Source of the DNA: Pseudogymnoascus destructans
Taxonomy: Eukaryota > Ascomycota > Leotiomycetes > Thelebolales > Thelebolaceae
Assembly: GCF_001641265.1 (NCBI RefSeq)
Contig: NW_020167520.1
Location: forward strand, 2,418,001 to 2,482,000
Length of the DNA: 64,000 nt
Direction of reading: 5' to 3'
The notes beneath the pieces are model-generated. The model did not search any database, had not been told where the DNA came from, and saw only the letters and a program-made list of their open reading frames with translations. The position numbers were made by a program, and so were the translations under genes. Below are positions 32,946-44,122 of the stretch, in pieces (the stretch's first letter is position 1; each line of letters starts with the position of its first letter).

Positions 32946-35127
32946 TGTAATGGTGGGTGCACCAGATGTGAGAATCTAGCCACCCAAGGAAGGGATGAAT
33001 TTACTAAGACAACACACTGTCTTAGAAAACAGAGCCAAAGGGTCATAGCTTAGACTATTCCACAACGCAGCAATCAGGTGTGTGATGTAGTGAAGTGGTT
33101 CAGACAAGTTGCAACAAATGTTGAGTCTGGGAACTCAGGGGTAAGTCAGAGGTTAACACCTCACTGACTTTTCAGAAACAAGGAGTAACAAGATGAATGC
33201 TTGGAAGCTTGGAAAAGACGTGGAAGTATGTGATAGTCGATTTACTGTATTGTCTGCTTGCCCTTTCTTAAGGAAAGGGCAATCCTATTTATGCCAAAGG
33301 AGTGTAGTTCTCTCATTTTCCATGACTTTCCATGACTAACCAGGCTTGGTAAATGTATTAGAAATCAAGTGCGACCCACAACTAGCTTGCTAATCATGTA
33401 GTGAACGTAAGAGAATCCCATAGAACCATCTCTTGGGTTCCTAGCCTATAGGAAGTGAAAAGGAGGTCCAAGGTCAGAGTACCTATAGACAAATTATGTC
33501 ATAACTTAACCAATCTTGTGGGTAACTAAGGAGCGATGACGTGTAATGAATCATAGAGGGTTGTAGAAGCTTCTAGAGCTATCGTTCATGTTTCTAGGCC
33601 TCTAGTTGGTAGAGATATGCCATGTGGTAGTATTGGCCCACCCCCTTAAGGAGGAGATTTTCTTAATAACTTGTTCAATGAGTGTCCAAATGATATGCCG
33701 TGATGTATGTAGCATAAACAGATGTAGTAGAAGAGTTTGCAGCAATCGTTGAGTAGTATTGCTTCTGTTGTTGATGTGATAAGCCAAGATATGTATGTTG
33801 ACTTGTAGGTTTGAGGAGGAGATTTCTAAGTTTGCTCTTGAGTTTGATAGCAAACTGAGTGCAACGAATGTCAGTATGACGAAATGCAAGCCTAGCACAT
33901 ACAACGCAAAGCGCCATCCATGGCGCTGGCTGTACTCTACTGCTCCATGGCACGTTATGGAGCTGAAAGAGTATAGTAAGTTGGTGGATCTCACTCATCG
34001 AGAACCTATTTATATAGTTATTAGTTAATATAAATGAAAAGGGGCAAAGAAGAGGAGTGCTTACCGTAGTAGTTGCCGTGCTTGGACATCGTCCAAACTC
34101 TCAAATGAGATGCGCCGGCGTTGCTGAATATGACGGCGATGATGATACTGATGACGCCGAGCCCATATTCAGTGCTCTTCTTCTTCGTCCTCTACTATAC
34201 TTGCGAGGATGACAAGAAGACCCGACAACGATATCATCCTCGTTCTCTGTCTCCGGCTTCAGCCTCGGGCTTGGCTCTGGCTTCCTGGCATTATAATTAT
34301 CACTTTTATAGGCGGAATCACAGGCGGAGCACCTATATACGATGACATCTCCAGCTTCAAATTATAGACCCGCTTGAATCGTTCCCATTCTGCTATACTA
34401 GACTTGGCAGCGGTCGCAAAAGGGTACATACAAATACTTCCACTTGCATATATAGTTGTATGGTAATGGAAGTACCGCGATATATCCTTTTCCAGCCGCC
34501 ACCACCTCTCCCCCCACCTGCCCAGTTCCAAAGCACTTACTGAAGTAGAAACATTTATCAAAGGCCAGTATTCTACAGAGGGAACAAAGGGCTCTATGTC
34601 ACGTGGGGTGTTACAAAGGGAACGCCGTGGGGGGTATGGCCGGAAGGGGAGAATTACATCTAAACTCCAGTTCCGCAGCTCTCCCATTTCTCGTCAAAAT
34701 GGCAAAGTCCAGCATTGTAAAATGTGAACAATTCAAGCAGGTCCTCCAATTATCGTATATTACGCTATATACAGCAGCTAACTACTCTAGGCTATAGCTA
34801 CACCACATCGCAGCTGCTACACTCGCGAGTGTAGCAGCTGCTGAAGTGGCCTACTAGTTGCGCCAACACATGCCACTAACAAACATGCAATTCGTAGGGG
34901 CTATATATGATGCATGGGGTTAGTAAAGCGGCATAAACTGCTGGCGCATCTATCTTCCTTCTCACGTTTCCCACTGCCTTTTTTTGATATGAAGCAGCCT
35001 GATGAATGGAACCTGATGATATCAGCATGAATACCCATTCGCAGCATCCCCTGCAACTAGGGTTAGCAATTCGAATATAAACTTGAATACTAGGCTATAT
35101 TCATATTATGAATATAAATTATTCGCA
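32946..35127. other. Gene-free, repeat-derived spacer
   Basis: Starts sharply at the pogo breakpoint with TGTAATGGTGGGTG, as an LTR might, but I found no matching CA end with the flanking GTACC. A hairpin with 10-bp arms (TTGCCCTTTC, 33258-33267; GAAAGGGCAA, 33273-33282) lies inside. A purine-rich GGAGGAGA (33651) follows CCACCCCC. A 32-bp perfect palindrome lies at 34810-34841. No gene supported. Confidence 0.4.
34787..34853 (-). repeat. Short dispersed repeat, copy 2, with a perfect 32-bp palindrome
   Basis: On the minus strand it starts TAGGCCACTTCAGCA and ends AGCTATAGCCTAG, the same ends as 29352-29406. Its centre (34810-34841) is a perfect palindrome with arms GCAGCTGCTACACTCG. Confidence 0.65.
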
Positions 35128-35129
35128 TA

Positions 35130-35997
35130 ACGTAGTTCACAAGCGAGTTGGCTGCACAAGCGAGTTGGCTGCACAAGCGAGTTGGCAGATTTTTCTTGGC
35201 ATACAAACAAAACGTTAAATAACACAACAATTAATTAATTAAATTATTAAAGCTATTCAGAATCAGAATATCAAGCTCAATTCTACCATTCTTGCACGTT
35301 CGTACGTTGTGTCCAAATTCTCCGCACGCTTTACATTGTCGTTGTTGTGGCCCGCCAACCTTTGTACGACCACTACTTTGAACCAAACATCAATTTGAGC
35401 TTGAAAATCTTGCGCATCTTGTAAACTAAGTGATCCTCCGTCTTGAATTTGACGTTTTTTCGTACGACGGCGTCGACTAAGTTCATCATTTGCTTTACGC
35501 AATGCGGTGTTCTCTTCGCATAACAAAACCAGTTTGTGGATTGCACGTGTTGCACCTTTTGCAAATTGATCTACACTTGAAAAAAGCGCAGTTGGCGAGC
35601 TATCTTGATGTCGTACAATCTTTTCTTTCACATATTTAGTATGTGATTGCGTTTCGATCACGTTGTGCAGCGTTTTTGACTCCCTAGGCAGATCGGATGA
35701 AGTTGGCAGTGGAGTTGGCGTAGAAACTCGAATATCAAGCTGTGAAATCACATACTGCGGATCGTACGGCACTAAACCAGTTCTGCAGAATCCTCCTCGA
35801 ATGTTTGACTCTGTAAATGCTGCACGAAACGCAGCATGAAATGCAGGAAAAAAGTCTTCCTTCGAAATGTGGGTAATATGTGCATGCATCAATTTTTCAA
35901 TTTCAGTGCCGTACGAACATTTTAAAGCTCGAAAACACCCAACATCAAGGGGTTGAAGCTTATGAGATGAATGAGCAGGCATACATAGAGTAATAAA
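35130..35997 (-). mobile_element. Older pogo element, third family, truncated
   Basis: The end at 35130 starts ACGTAGTT after a TA and carries three tandem 17-bp units CACAAGCGAGTTGGCTG (35138-35187), the iterated terminal layout seen in the other pogo families. Coding homology runs on the minus strand and is lost at about 35997, 25 bp before the pogo copy at 36023. The N-terminal half and second terminus are missing. Confidence 0.8.
35263..35997 (-). pseudogene. C-terminal half of a pogo transposase
   Basis: Begins in the middle of the DDE_1 core (ITLCMPAHSSHKLQPLDVGCF) and continues GGFCRTGLVPYDPQ, a helical stretch and a basic segment (LSRRRRTKKRQIQDGGSL). A CCHC knuckle (CKACGEFGHNVRTC) is readable only after a frame change near 35370. 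The first catalytic Asp region is absent. CGA (Arg) stands at the position that is TGA in copies 1 and 3 of the other family. Confidence 0.85.
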
Positions 35998-36022
35998 TAT
36001 TCTTAATTTAATATTACGTGTA

Positions 36023-37599
36023 ACGTACATGTATAGCGAAAGCGCCAAACAAGCGAAAGCGCCAAAATGATGCGGTGACCAAACCCCCCAACTAAATGTT
36101 AAATTCCTCAACAACAAAACATGCCCCATAAAAACGATGAAAGCCAATTAGTGCTAGCTATCCAGGCTATGCAAAGCGACCCAAAGTTACGCCTTCGAGT
36201 TGCTGCTAGGATCTATTCTGTGGACCACCGCAAGCTAGGTCATCGTCTAGAAGGTGTACCTTCACGACGCGATATCCAAGCCAACTCACAGAAATTAACT
36301 AACCTAGAGGAGTCCGTCCTTGTTCAGTATATACTCGACCTAGCTGCCAAAGGGTTTCCTCCTCGGCTGTCTGTTGTTGAAGATATGGCAAGTCGACTAC
36401 TTGCAACACGCGACGCGTCACGCGTTGGGTCGCGTTGGGCTTCAAACTTTGTTAAGCGGCGTGTAGAGCTCCAGACACGCTTTCAGCGCAAATACGACTA
36501 CCAGAGGGCTAAGTGCGAAGATCCAGAAGTTATTAATGGCTGGTTTGAGCTTGTGCGTAACACAATTGCGAAATATGGTATCGATGAAGCAGATATCTAC
36601 AACTTTGATGAGACTGGGTTTATGATGGGCGTTATCTCAACTGCTATGGTTGTAACAAGCTCAGACGGGCGGGCAAAAGCAAAGAAGGTACAGCCTGGTA
36701 ATCGGGAATGGGTTACAGTAATCCAAGGCGTTAGTTCTCAAGGTTGGGCAGTACCACCATTTATCATTGTTGCAGGCAAAAACCACCTTACATCTTGGTA
36801 TGAGAATAGTGGATTTTCAAGCGATTGGGTGATTTCTGTTACTGAAAATGGCTGGACTACAAACGAGAGAGGCATGGATTGGATTCAGCACTTTGAGAAG
36901 CATACAAAGGCCCGGAGTGTTGGTGGTTATCGCTTGTTAGTCCTTGATGGTCATGAGAGCCACCACTCAGATGAGTTTGAGGAGTACTGCAAGGAACACA
37001 ACATTATTACGCTTTGTATGCCTGCTCACTCTTCTCATCTACTCCAGCCACTTGATGTTGGCTGTTTCGGCCCGTTAAAGCAGGCCTATGGTCGGCAAAT
37101 TGAAGATATGATGCAGGCTCATATTTCTCATATTACAAAGGATGACTTCTTTCCTGCCTTCCACGCTGCATTTAACACTACAATGACGGAAAGTAACATT
37201 TGAGGCGGGTTCCGAGGGGCAGGGCTTCTTCCATTTGACCCTGAGAGAGTGATATCTACACTTGATCTTAAGTTAAGGACACCAACGCCTCCAAGCTCCC
37301 GCCCAGGTACTGCTCAACCTTGGGTTTCTCAGACACCAAACAACCCAATTGAAGCTATGTCACAGTCTACATTTATTAAAACTCGGATTTCACGCCATCA
37401 AAATAGCTCTCCAACCTCAATCTATGCAGCTGTTGACCAGTTTACAAAGGGTGCATCGCAAATAATGCATCAATTAGCACTGCTAAAGGGAGAGAACCAA
37501 AACCTACGACAGGCAAATGAAGTACTAAGCAAGCGCCGGAGAGCTAGGAAAACACGACTACAGCAAGGAGGATCACTTAGTCAACAAGGGGCGCAAGAG
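36023..37599 (+). mobile_element. Fot1/pogo element, copy 3, cut by LTR element A
   Basis: Left inverted repeat at 36023 starts ACGTACATGTATAGCG after TA, as in copy 1. Sequence is about 99.8% identical to copy 1 by eye. It stops at 37599, within the C-terminal coding region, where element A begins. The missing 3' part does not reappear after element A. Confidence 0.92.
36121..37599 (+). pseudogene. Pogo/Fot1 transposase copy 3: same TGA, 3'-truncated
   Basis: Identical to copy 1 (5013-6668) apart from a few transitions (for example CGT to CAT and CGG to CAG in the N-terminal 100 codons). It has the same in-frame TGA (37201-37203). The frame continues to the junction with the LTR at 37599/37600, so the CCHC knuckle is lost. 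The full DDE_1 catalytic core lies before the stop. Confidence 0.9.
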
Positions 37600-38074
37600 T
37601 GTTACGACGGAACAAGAAGGCTGGCCAACTACAGGACAGGAAGGAGGGAGGTCGCATGAGACCGGCCCTGGTACCTGGAGGGGCAGCGGGGAATAGTAGT
37701 TCCGAAAGTATCACGTGACGGACTCGCAGGATGATGAGAAGAGTCCTAAGAGTCCAGGACTCCGAGGACTCAAGTGAGTTCCCAGGAGTCCACTAGGCAC
37801 GTGATGGACTCGCAGGATGATGAGAAGAGTCCTAAGAGTCCAGGACTCCGAGGACTCAAGTGAGTTCCCAAGAGTCCACTAGGCACGACGCCACTATATA
37901 AGTAGATAGTATTTCCTTAGATAGGAGCTTCGTGCTCAACTCAATACAGTATTTGTTATATACTAGTAACGTGTTACTTGAAGCCTTTGTGTCTGATCCC
38001 CTGCCTCCTCTGATAAGTAAACCTTTACGCAAGAGAACCTCTGTGTCTTCTATCGTTTAGAAGTCAGCGTTACA
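37600..38074 (+). repeat. 5' LTR of element A
   Basis: Contains an 86-bp tandem duplication (37712-37797 and 37798-37883), each starting CACGTGA. A TATA box TATATAAG lies at 37895-37902. GTGCTCAA at 37932-37939, about 37 bp after the TATA start, is close to the expected transcription start. Confidence 0.95.
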
Positions 38075-38076
38075 CT

Positions 38077-38084
38077 TTGAGCAC
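38077..38084 (+). promoter_or_regulatory. Putative self-priming primer-binding site of element A
   Basis: TTGAGCAC starts two bases after the 5' LTR and is exactly complementary to GTGCTCAA in the LTR (37932-37939) at the likely mRNA 5' end. No TGG-type tRNA-binding site is present here. Tf1 of fission yeast and related chromoviruses prime reverse transcription from the mRNA 5' end in this way. Confidence 0.55.
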
Positions 38085-38120
38085 CACTTCTACGAGGTAC
38101 CGGCTTACACACAAAGCAAC

Positions 38121-40058
38121 ATGTCTGTCGTCAGTTCGAAGGGGAAAACCCCCACCACGCCAACTTCGTCTCAGAGGTCTAAGCCTGAGAATGAAGAGAT
38201 GCCCGACGCACCCACCGTCAACGAACTCAAGGAAACTCTACGCGTCAAGTTGCCCGACACTTACTCCGGCAACTGAAAGGAACTTGAGGTGTTTTTGCTA
38301 CAGGTCGAACTGTACCAGCACTTCAATGATGAGAAGTTTCCCACCCAGGAGAGCTATGCCCTGTGGACTGCGTCCTACCTTAGGGGGGAAGCCCTGCAAT
38401 GGATCGAACCATTCCTCAAGGACTATTTCAAATATGAAAGTACCAATGGAAGCATGACAACTACGCAGACTATGTTTGGCAGCTGGAATGGATTCTGTAA
38501 GGAAATCCGACGCATGTTCGGAGACATCGATGAGATTAAGACCGCGGAAGACCATCTGTTTGCACTTAAGCAGACTGGCAGCGCCCTCACATACTCCACA
38601 GAATTCCAGAGATATGGCAATCAGACAGGATGGGACGCCAGCGCACTCATCAGCCACTACCGACGTGGGCTGAAGAGCCATATACGTATGGAACTTGCCC
38701 GTTTGGAACAACAACCAACGGACATGGTAGCGCTAATCGAACATACGGTCCGAATCGACAATCGACTATACGAATTCCAGAAGGAACGTCGGACCTATGA
38801 CAAGCCCAAGAAAAGTTACCCCTACCGGGGAAACGAGGGCAGACGACGGGATCAACACCCGCGAGACAACCGTTGGTCGGACCCAATGGAACTCGATGCC
38901 ACGTTCAAACCTGGACGACCCCGTGACCCTAAGAAAGACAGACAATTCAAGGAACGACTCTGTTTTAACTGCGACAAGCCAGGCCACATGGCCCGAGACT
39001 GCAGACAGCCAAAGAAAGGGAACGGCGGACGCAAAGTCGGCAAACAACTCAATGCCACCTGGACAGGACAGTTGAACGCAACGTTTGTGAGCAAACAGGA
39101 CTGGGGAATAAACGGCGAAAGCACCCCAGAAGACGAGAGCTCAGATGAAGGGTCGGAGGCGGAATCGTTCACCGTCTCGGAACAGGAGACCTTCGATGAA
39201 CTCGCACCTACGGAACCAATGAGTCCACGGTGCAAGAGCGTAGTAAGACGCATGGCAAAACACGCCCACGCGAAGATTAGGGCCGAACGAGACAAGCCCA
39301 ATGGCCAGAGGAGAATCCCCATGCTTAAAGACCTCTACGGGAACCTGTTACAGGAACTTCCGTTAAAGTGCAAGGTGGACGACTGCAAGGATGACCTCTG
39401 GAGATACTACGACCAACTAACGAATACCCGCAGGCTGCTTGGCACATCCCAAGACGTAGCTAAGTTGGAAGCCCAAGAAGCGGAAGAACTGGAGAAGGAT
39501 GTCGAGCATATGGCTAAACTGAAGTATATGAAAAGCGTCAAACTTTACTACCAGGACCGCAGGAGAGCCCTGAAGAAGTACGACGAGAAAGCCAGAGATA
39601 TGCTCCGACGGGAAAATGCGAGACCCACTCCACGCATCGAAAGGAGAGCCATGGAGCAACTAGACACGTTCTCCACGCCTCCGAGGGAAGATAGTGCATG
39701 GGTGAGAGGACAGCAGGAACTATCAACGACAGACGCAACAGAGACTGATCATCCCTGGCACGCGTATGTCTACTGGGAGTATTGCAGCGAAGATGACTGC
39801 AAGCTCCACTGGAAAAAGAAACACCAGAATCAGTTGTTTCCCCGATCCTCGCCCAGGATACACTTCAGAGACGCAGAGCAAGTTCATGCCCTCAGGCGAA
39901 GCCAGTCTGAAGGGGACTTGCCTATCAAAAGCGAACAGGTATACGAGAAATACCCACATCTGCTAGATGAAGCAGAAGAGCGAGGGAAACGATCTCCCCA
40001 AGGACCACCATTGGAAACGGATGAATACTATCCTTCCTCGGACGAGTCAAAAAACTAG
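38121..40058 (+). pseudogene. Element A gag with one in-frame TGA
   Basis: ATG 38121 (MSVVSSKGKTPTTPTS), 645 codons to TAG 40056-40058, interrupted once by TGA at 38274-38276 (codon 52, context SGN-stop-KELEVF). After the stop: capsid-like region (FLLQVELYQHFNDEKFP, WIEPFLKDYF, SALISHYRRGLKSHIRMEL), CCHC knuckle CFNCDKPGHMARDC near residue 290, then an unusually long acidic C-terminal domain of about 340 residues. CGA (Arg) or TGG (Trp) would each need one change to give TGA. The protein would otherwise be complete. Confidence 0.88.
40049..40055 (+). promoter_or_regulatory. -1 ribosomal frameshift site at gag/pol junction
   Basis: A-AAA-AAC in gag phase, directly before the gag TAG. Slipping back one base continues AAA AAA CTA GGA GTC, which is open into the protease frame (open from 40025). 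Thirteen bases later CGGT (40069-40072) and ACCG (40078-40081) can form a small stem. This is the classic arrangement for Gag-Pol expression. Confidence 0.75.
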
Positions 40059-43000
40059 GAGTCCTCGACGGTAGGCCACCGGCGAGCGACATGAAGAGGC
40101 CTAGTACAGACCAGCTATGCGCCACGACGGGCAGCATGCAACTATATGTGGTCGCTAAGATACAACAGCGACACCTCCGAGCAATGATTGACTCAGGAGC
40201 GACGGGCAACTTTATGACAAAGAAAGTAGCAGACACGCAAGGTTTCAAGACGCAATTGAAAACCGAACCATACCCGTTAATGGTCGTAGATGGAGAGCCC
40301 ATCTCGACTAATGAAGGAATGGTGACCCACGAAACGGTCCCATTGGAAATGGTCATGCTACACGGGCACAAGGAAACGATTCAGTTTGACATCGTGCACA
40401 TGGACAACCATGCGTGCATCCTTGGTATGCCATGGCTCAAGAAACACAACCCCCAGATCGACTGGTGGAACGAGAAAGTTGTGATGAGCCAGTGCGTGTG
40501 TGAACAACGGACGGACACGCGACAACGGGAGAAACCCTCCCAGGGCCGGAAGGAGTTATGTGCAACCTCCGAGCTCGATGACCTAGCCCAGGCATCCTCA
40601 CCGACGAGTATACTGGTGGAGTACAAGGAATACGAGCAATTATTCCAGGAAGGCCCTAAGAACGAGGCGCTTCCTAAGCACCAACCATGGGATCACGAGA
40701 TACCTTTGGAGAAAGACAAGAGTCCACCGTTCGGACCAATATATCAGCTATCGGAAAAGGAGCTGAAGGTACTTAAGGAGTACATTGATGATAACCTAGC
40801 GAAAGGATTCATCAGACCATCCACATCACCAGCAGGAAGTCCGGTGCTTTTCGTACCAAAGAAAGACGGCTCCCTACGGTTATGTGTGGACTATCGAGCG
40901 TTGAACAACATCACAATCAAGGACAGGTATGCCCTGCCGTTAATCAACGAACTACACGATAGATTTCAAGGAGCAAAGATCTTCAGTAAGCTAGATCTGC
41001 GAGGAGCATACAACCTGATCCGAATCAAGGCTGGGGAAGAGTGGAAAACAGCATTCCGCACCCGCTATGGCCTATTCGAGTATCAAGTCATGCCCTTTGG
41101 GCTAACAAACGCACCCGCATCTATGCAATGACTGATGAATGATGCTTTGCATGAATACTTAGACATCTTTACCATTGTCTACCTAGACGATGTCCTGGTG
41201 TATTCAGCAACCAAGGAGGAGCATGTCAAGCATGTCAAACTCGTCCTGAAGAAACTAAAGGAGTACAGCTTACTCCTCAAACCAGAGAAGTGCGAGTTCC
41301 ATAAAAACCAAGTCGAATTCTTGGGTTACATTATTGGAACGCACGGCATCAAGATGGACCAAGCAAAAGTAACGGCAGTGTTGGAATGGCCAACACCGAC
41401 CACGGTCAAGGAAGTGCAAGCCTTCCTAGGCTTCGCCAACTTCTACCGGAGATTCATCTCGGGATATTCCAAGGTAGCTCAACCACTCACGGAGCTTACC
41501 AGAAAGGATCTCGAATTCAAATGGACGGACAAGGCAGAGGCTGCTTTCCAGGAACTTAAGACGAAGTTCACGGAAGCACCTATCCTTGCTACATTTGACC
41601 CTGCAAAGAAGATCATCCTCGAAACGGACTCTTCTGACTTCGCAATTGGAGCATGTCTGAATCAACCAGACGAGAACGGTAAGTTCAAACCAATCGCGTA
41701 CTACTCTAGGAAACTGTCACCCGCGGAACTCAATTACGACATCCACGACAAGGAGCTACTGGCTATTGTCGTTGCCTTTGAACAGTGGCGAGTATATCTT
41801 GAGGGACCCACCTACCCTGTGCAGGTATGGACGGATCACAAGAACCTCATATACTTCACCACGACCAAGGTTTTAAACCGCAGACAAGTCCGCTGGGCAG
41901 AAACCCTCGCAGCCTACAACTTCACGATAACCTATCGCAAGGGCTCCGAGAATGCAAGAGCAGACGCTCTCAGCAGACGGACCGACTACGCCGGCCCAAA
42001 GGAAGAAAGACCTAGAGCAATTCTGAAGAAAACAGATGCAGGAATACAGTACAACGAGTTACTAGCGACGATCTCAGTCATCGAAGATACAGAACTCGAG
42101 GAAAGACTCAAGAAAGCTTACGCAACAGACGAATGCGCCAAGCGAGTCTTGTCCAAAGTTGAAGGCGACTTCGCCATCGACGAACAAGGATTGATTCGAT
42201 ACAAAGGGTTAGTGTATGTCCCAAGTCAAATGAGACGCCCGCTGGTGCAAGAACAACACTCGTTACCAGCACACGGTCATCAGGGAGTAACGCGAACCTT
42301 CGAACGAATCACTCGACACTACTACTTCCCAGGTATGAGGAAGCAGGTAGAGACAGTGGTAAGAGAGTGCGACATTTGCAGCAAGTCAAAATCCAATAGG
42401 CACCTGCCATACGGACAACTCAAGTCGACACCAGTACCAAAAGGAGCGTGGAAATCAATAGCTTTGGACTTCATCGTCAAGCTTCCACCCTCCAAGGACC
42501 CGTTAACAGGAATAGAATATGACTCTATCCTCGTCATCACGGAAAGACTCACGAAATATGGGAAGTTTATACCATATCTAGAAGCTAGCGACGCTGAGGC
42601 GCTCGCATATACCTTCATTCGAGTCATATTAGCCGATCATGGGATGCCAGAAGAAATCATCTCAGATAGAGACAAGCTCTTTACTTCGAAACTCTGGAAA
42701 TCATTGATGGCGCTACTGGGAACAAATCATAAGCTATCAACAGCTTTTCATCCCCAGACAGATGGCCAAACAGAAAGATTAAATCAGACCCTTGAACAGT
42801 ACCTGCGAAGCTATGTCAATCATCAACAGGATAACTGGGTTCAGATCTTACCCATCGCACAGTTTGCATATAACAGCGCGATGACAGAAGCAACGAAAGT
42901 CTCACCGTTCTTTGCCAATTATGGCTACCAGCCAGAAGCATATAGGCAACCAAGACCGGATGAATCACGAGCTGAACAAGCCCTGATCGTGGTGGAACAA

Positions 43001-43588
43001 CTGAAATCGTTCCACGAACAACTTGCGACGGACATCCAATTCTTAAATGAACGATCCGCCGCATACGCAAACAAGAAGCGCAGTATGGAACCTGCCTTCA
43101 AGGAGGGGGATAAAGTATACCTACTCCGGAAACATATCAAAACGAAACGACCAAGCACAAAGTTGGACTTCAAGAAATTGGGACCATTCAAAATATTGAA
43201 CAAAGTCAGCTCAGTTAATTACAGACTGCAGCTACCCAGGAAGTCTAGACTACACGCGGTATTTCATGTCTCACTACTGGAACCAGCAAGAGGAAATACC
43301 CCAATTGCGACCGACACTGAACTCCAACCCGAGAATGAGATAATCGAATATGAGGTCGAAGCGATCCTAGACAGAAGGTTAGTAGGACGTCGAGAAGAGT
43401 TTTTGATAAAATGGGAAAATTACGAACCTACGGATAATTCGTGGGAACCAACAAGGAACATCAGCAAAGAACTGCTGGAGGAATATCGACGCCGCCATCC
43501 GCCAGCCATTGATCCCAAGATGCAGGGGAGTAGGCCAGTGGATCGGAGGAAGCGGGGGTCCCGGTCACAGACGAGGAGGCAGCGCTAA
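40052..43588 (+). pseudogene. Element A pol polyprotein with one in-frame TGA
   Basis: Read in the -1 frame from the slip site. Protease AMIDSGATGNFM; RT with VLFVPKKDGSLRLCVDYRAL and YLDDVLVYS; RNase H starting ILETDSSDFAIGACL; integrase zinc finger (HQGVTRTFERITRHYYFPG ... CDICSKSK), core with ALDFIVKLPP, IISDRDKLFTS and the Glu in GQTERLNQTLEQYL; GPF motif KLGPFKIL; chromodomain VEAILDRRLVGRREEFLIKW with YEPTDNSWEP. The frame is open except for TGA at 41129-41131, between PASMQ and LMNDALHEYL, where Arg (CGA) is expected. The next base is C (TGA CTG), a context known to favour readthrough. The chromodomain targets integration to heterochromatin in related elements. Confidence 0.92.
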
Positions 43589-43943
43589 CTGCCTGTTCCT
43601 CGGCCTCAACAGCGTCACGCTTCTCAGCAGCCACACGTTCGGCCTCCTCTGCCGCATCAAGCTCGTCGAGGGTTTTCAAACCTCGCCGGAGCATATCTTT
43701 ACCACGGGTTCGGATGAGGCGTTTCTGCTTCCGCAGACGAAGTAACTTCGAAAGGGTTTCTTCCTCTTCGCGATCCAGGCGATCCTCCTCCCGTTCGAGC
43801 TTCACCCAGTCGGGATGCTCAGGACCCATACAGTCACACTTTTCTTTCAAGTTGCGACGAACGCACTCGGCGCACCGCCGTGAATCATTTGGAGACGACA
43901 CGCAAGTAATGTTTCGCCTCACGCAGTTCGAGCAAGAATCCAT
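43461..43943 (-). CDS. Antisense ORF of element A: Zn2Cys6-like protein with coiled coil
   Basis: 160 residues from ATG 43943, opposite to gag-pol and overlapping the last 128 bases of pol. The first 36 residues have cysteines at 4, 7, 14, 24, 27 and 36 (C-x2-C-x6-C-x9-C-x2-C-x8-C), which fits the fungal Zn2Cys6 DNA-binding cluster, with arginines after the third residue of each half (VRRN in both). A strongly charged coiled-coil-like segment follows (KLEREEDRLDREEEETLSKL, RGKDMLRRGLKTLDELDAAE). Composition, length and motif order are those of a real protein, not a shadow of pol. Similar small fungal 'hypothetical proteins' are, from memory, often linked to transposons. Role unknown; a regulator of host or element transcription is a guess. 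Confidence 0.7.
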   Translation of the reverse strand: MDSCSNCVRRNITCVSSPNDSRRCAECVRRNLKEKCDCMGPEHPDWVKLEREEDRLDREEEETLSKLLRLRKQKRLIRTRGKDMLRRGLKTLDELDAAEEAERVAAEKRDAVEAEEQAVSAASSSVTGTPASSDPLAYSPASWDQWLADGGVDIPPAVLC

Positions 43944-44122
43944 TTCGGGTAGTTCGTATCCGTGGTTCTTTATTGACGGACAAGATCGTTGCGTTCCTGG
44001 AGTTTGCGGGCAGTGTCAGTAGGCATGTTGCATGTTGAAGGACTCGCTGAGGAGCAGCAGAGTCCCGGGGACATGGACGTACTTATAGGATTCGAGACGA
44101 ATGCCCAGGGGAAGGGAGCGAG
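43944..44122 (+). other. Element A 3' untranslated region and polypurine tract
   Basis: Lies between the antisense start codon and the 3' LTR, so it must hold the antisense promoter. The plus-strand primer GGGGAAGGGAGCGAG ends at the LTR. Confidence 0.7.

Noticed and set aside
32946..33478. LTR-like insertion starting TGTAATGG after GTACC
   Set aside because: GTACC recurs at 33479-33483, but the preceding bases are CAGA rather than CA, and pogo sequence does not resume after it.
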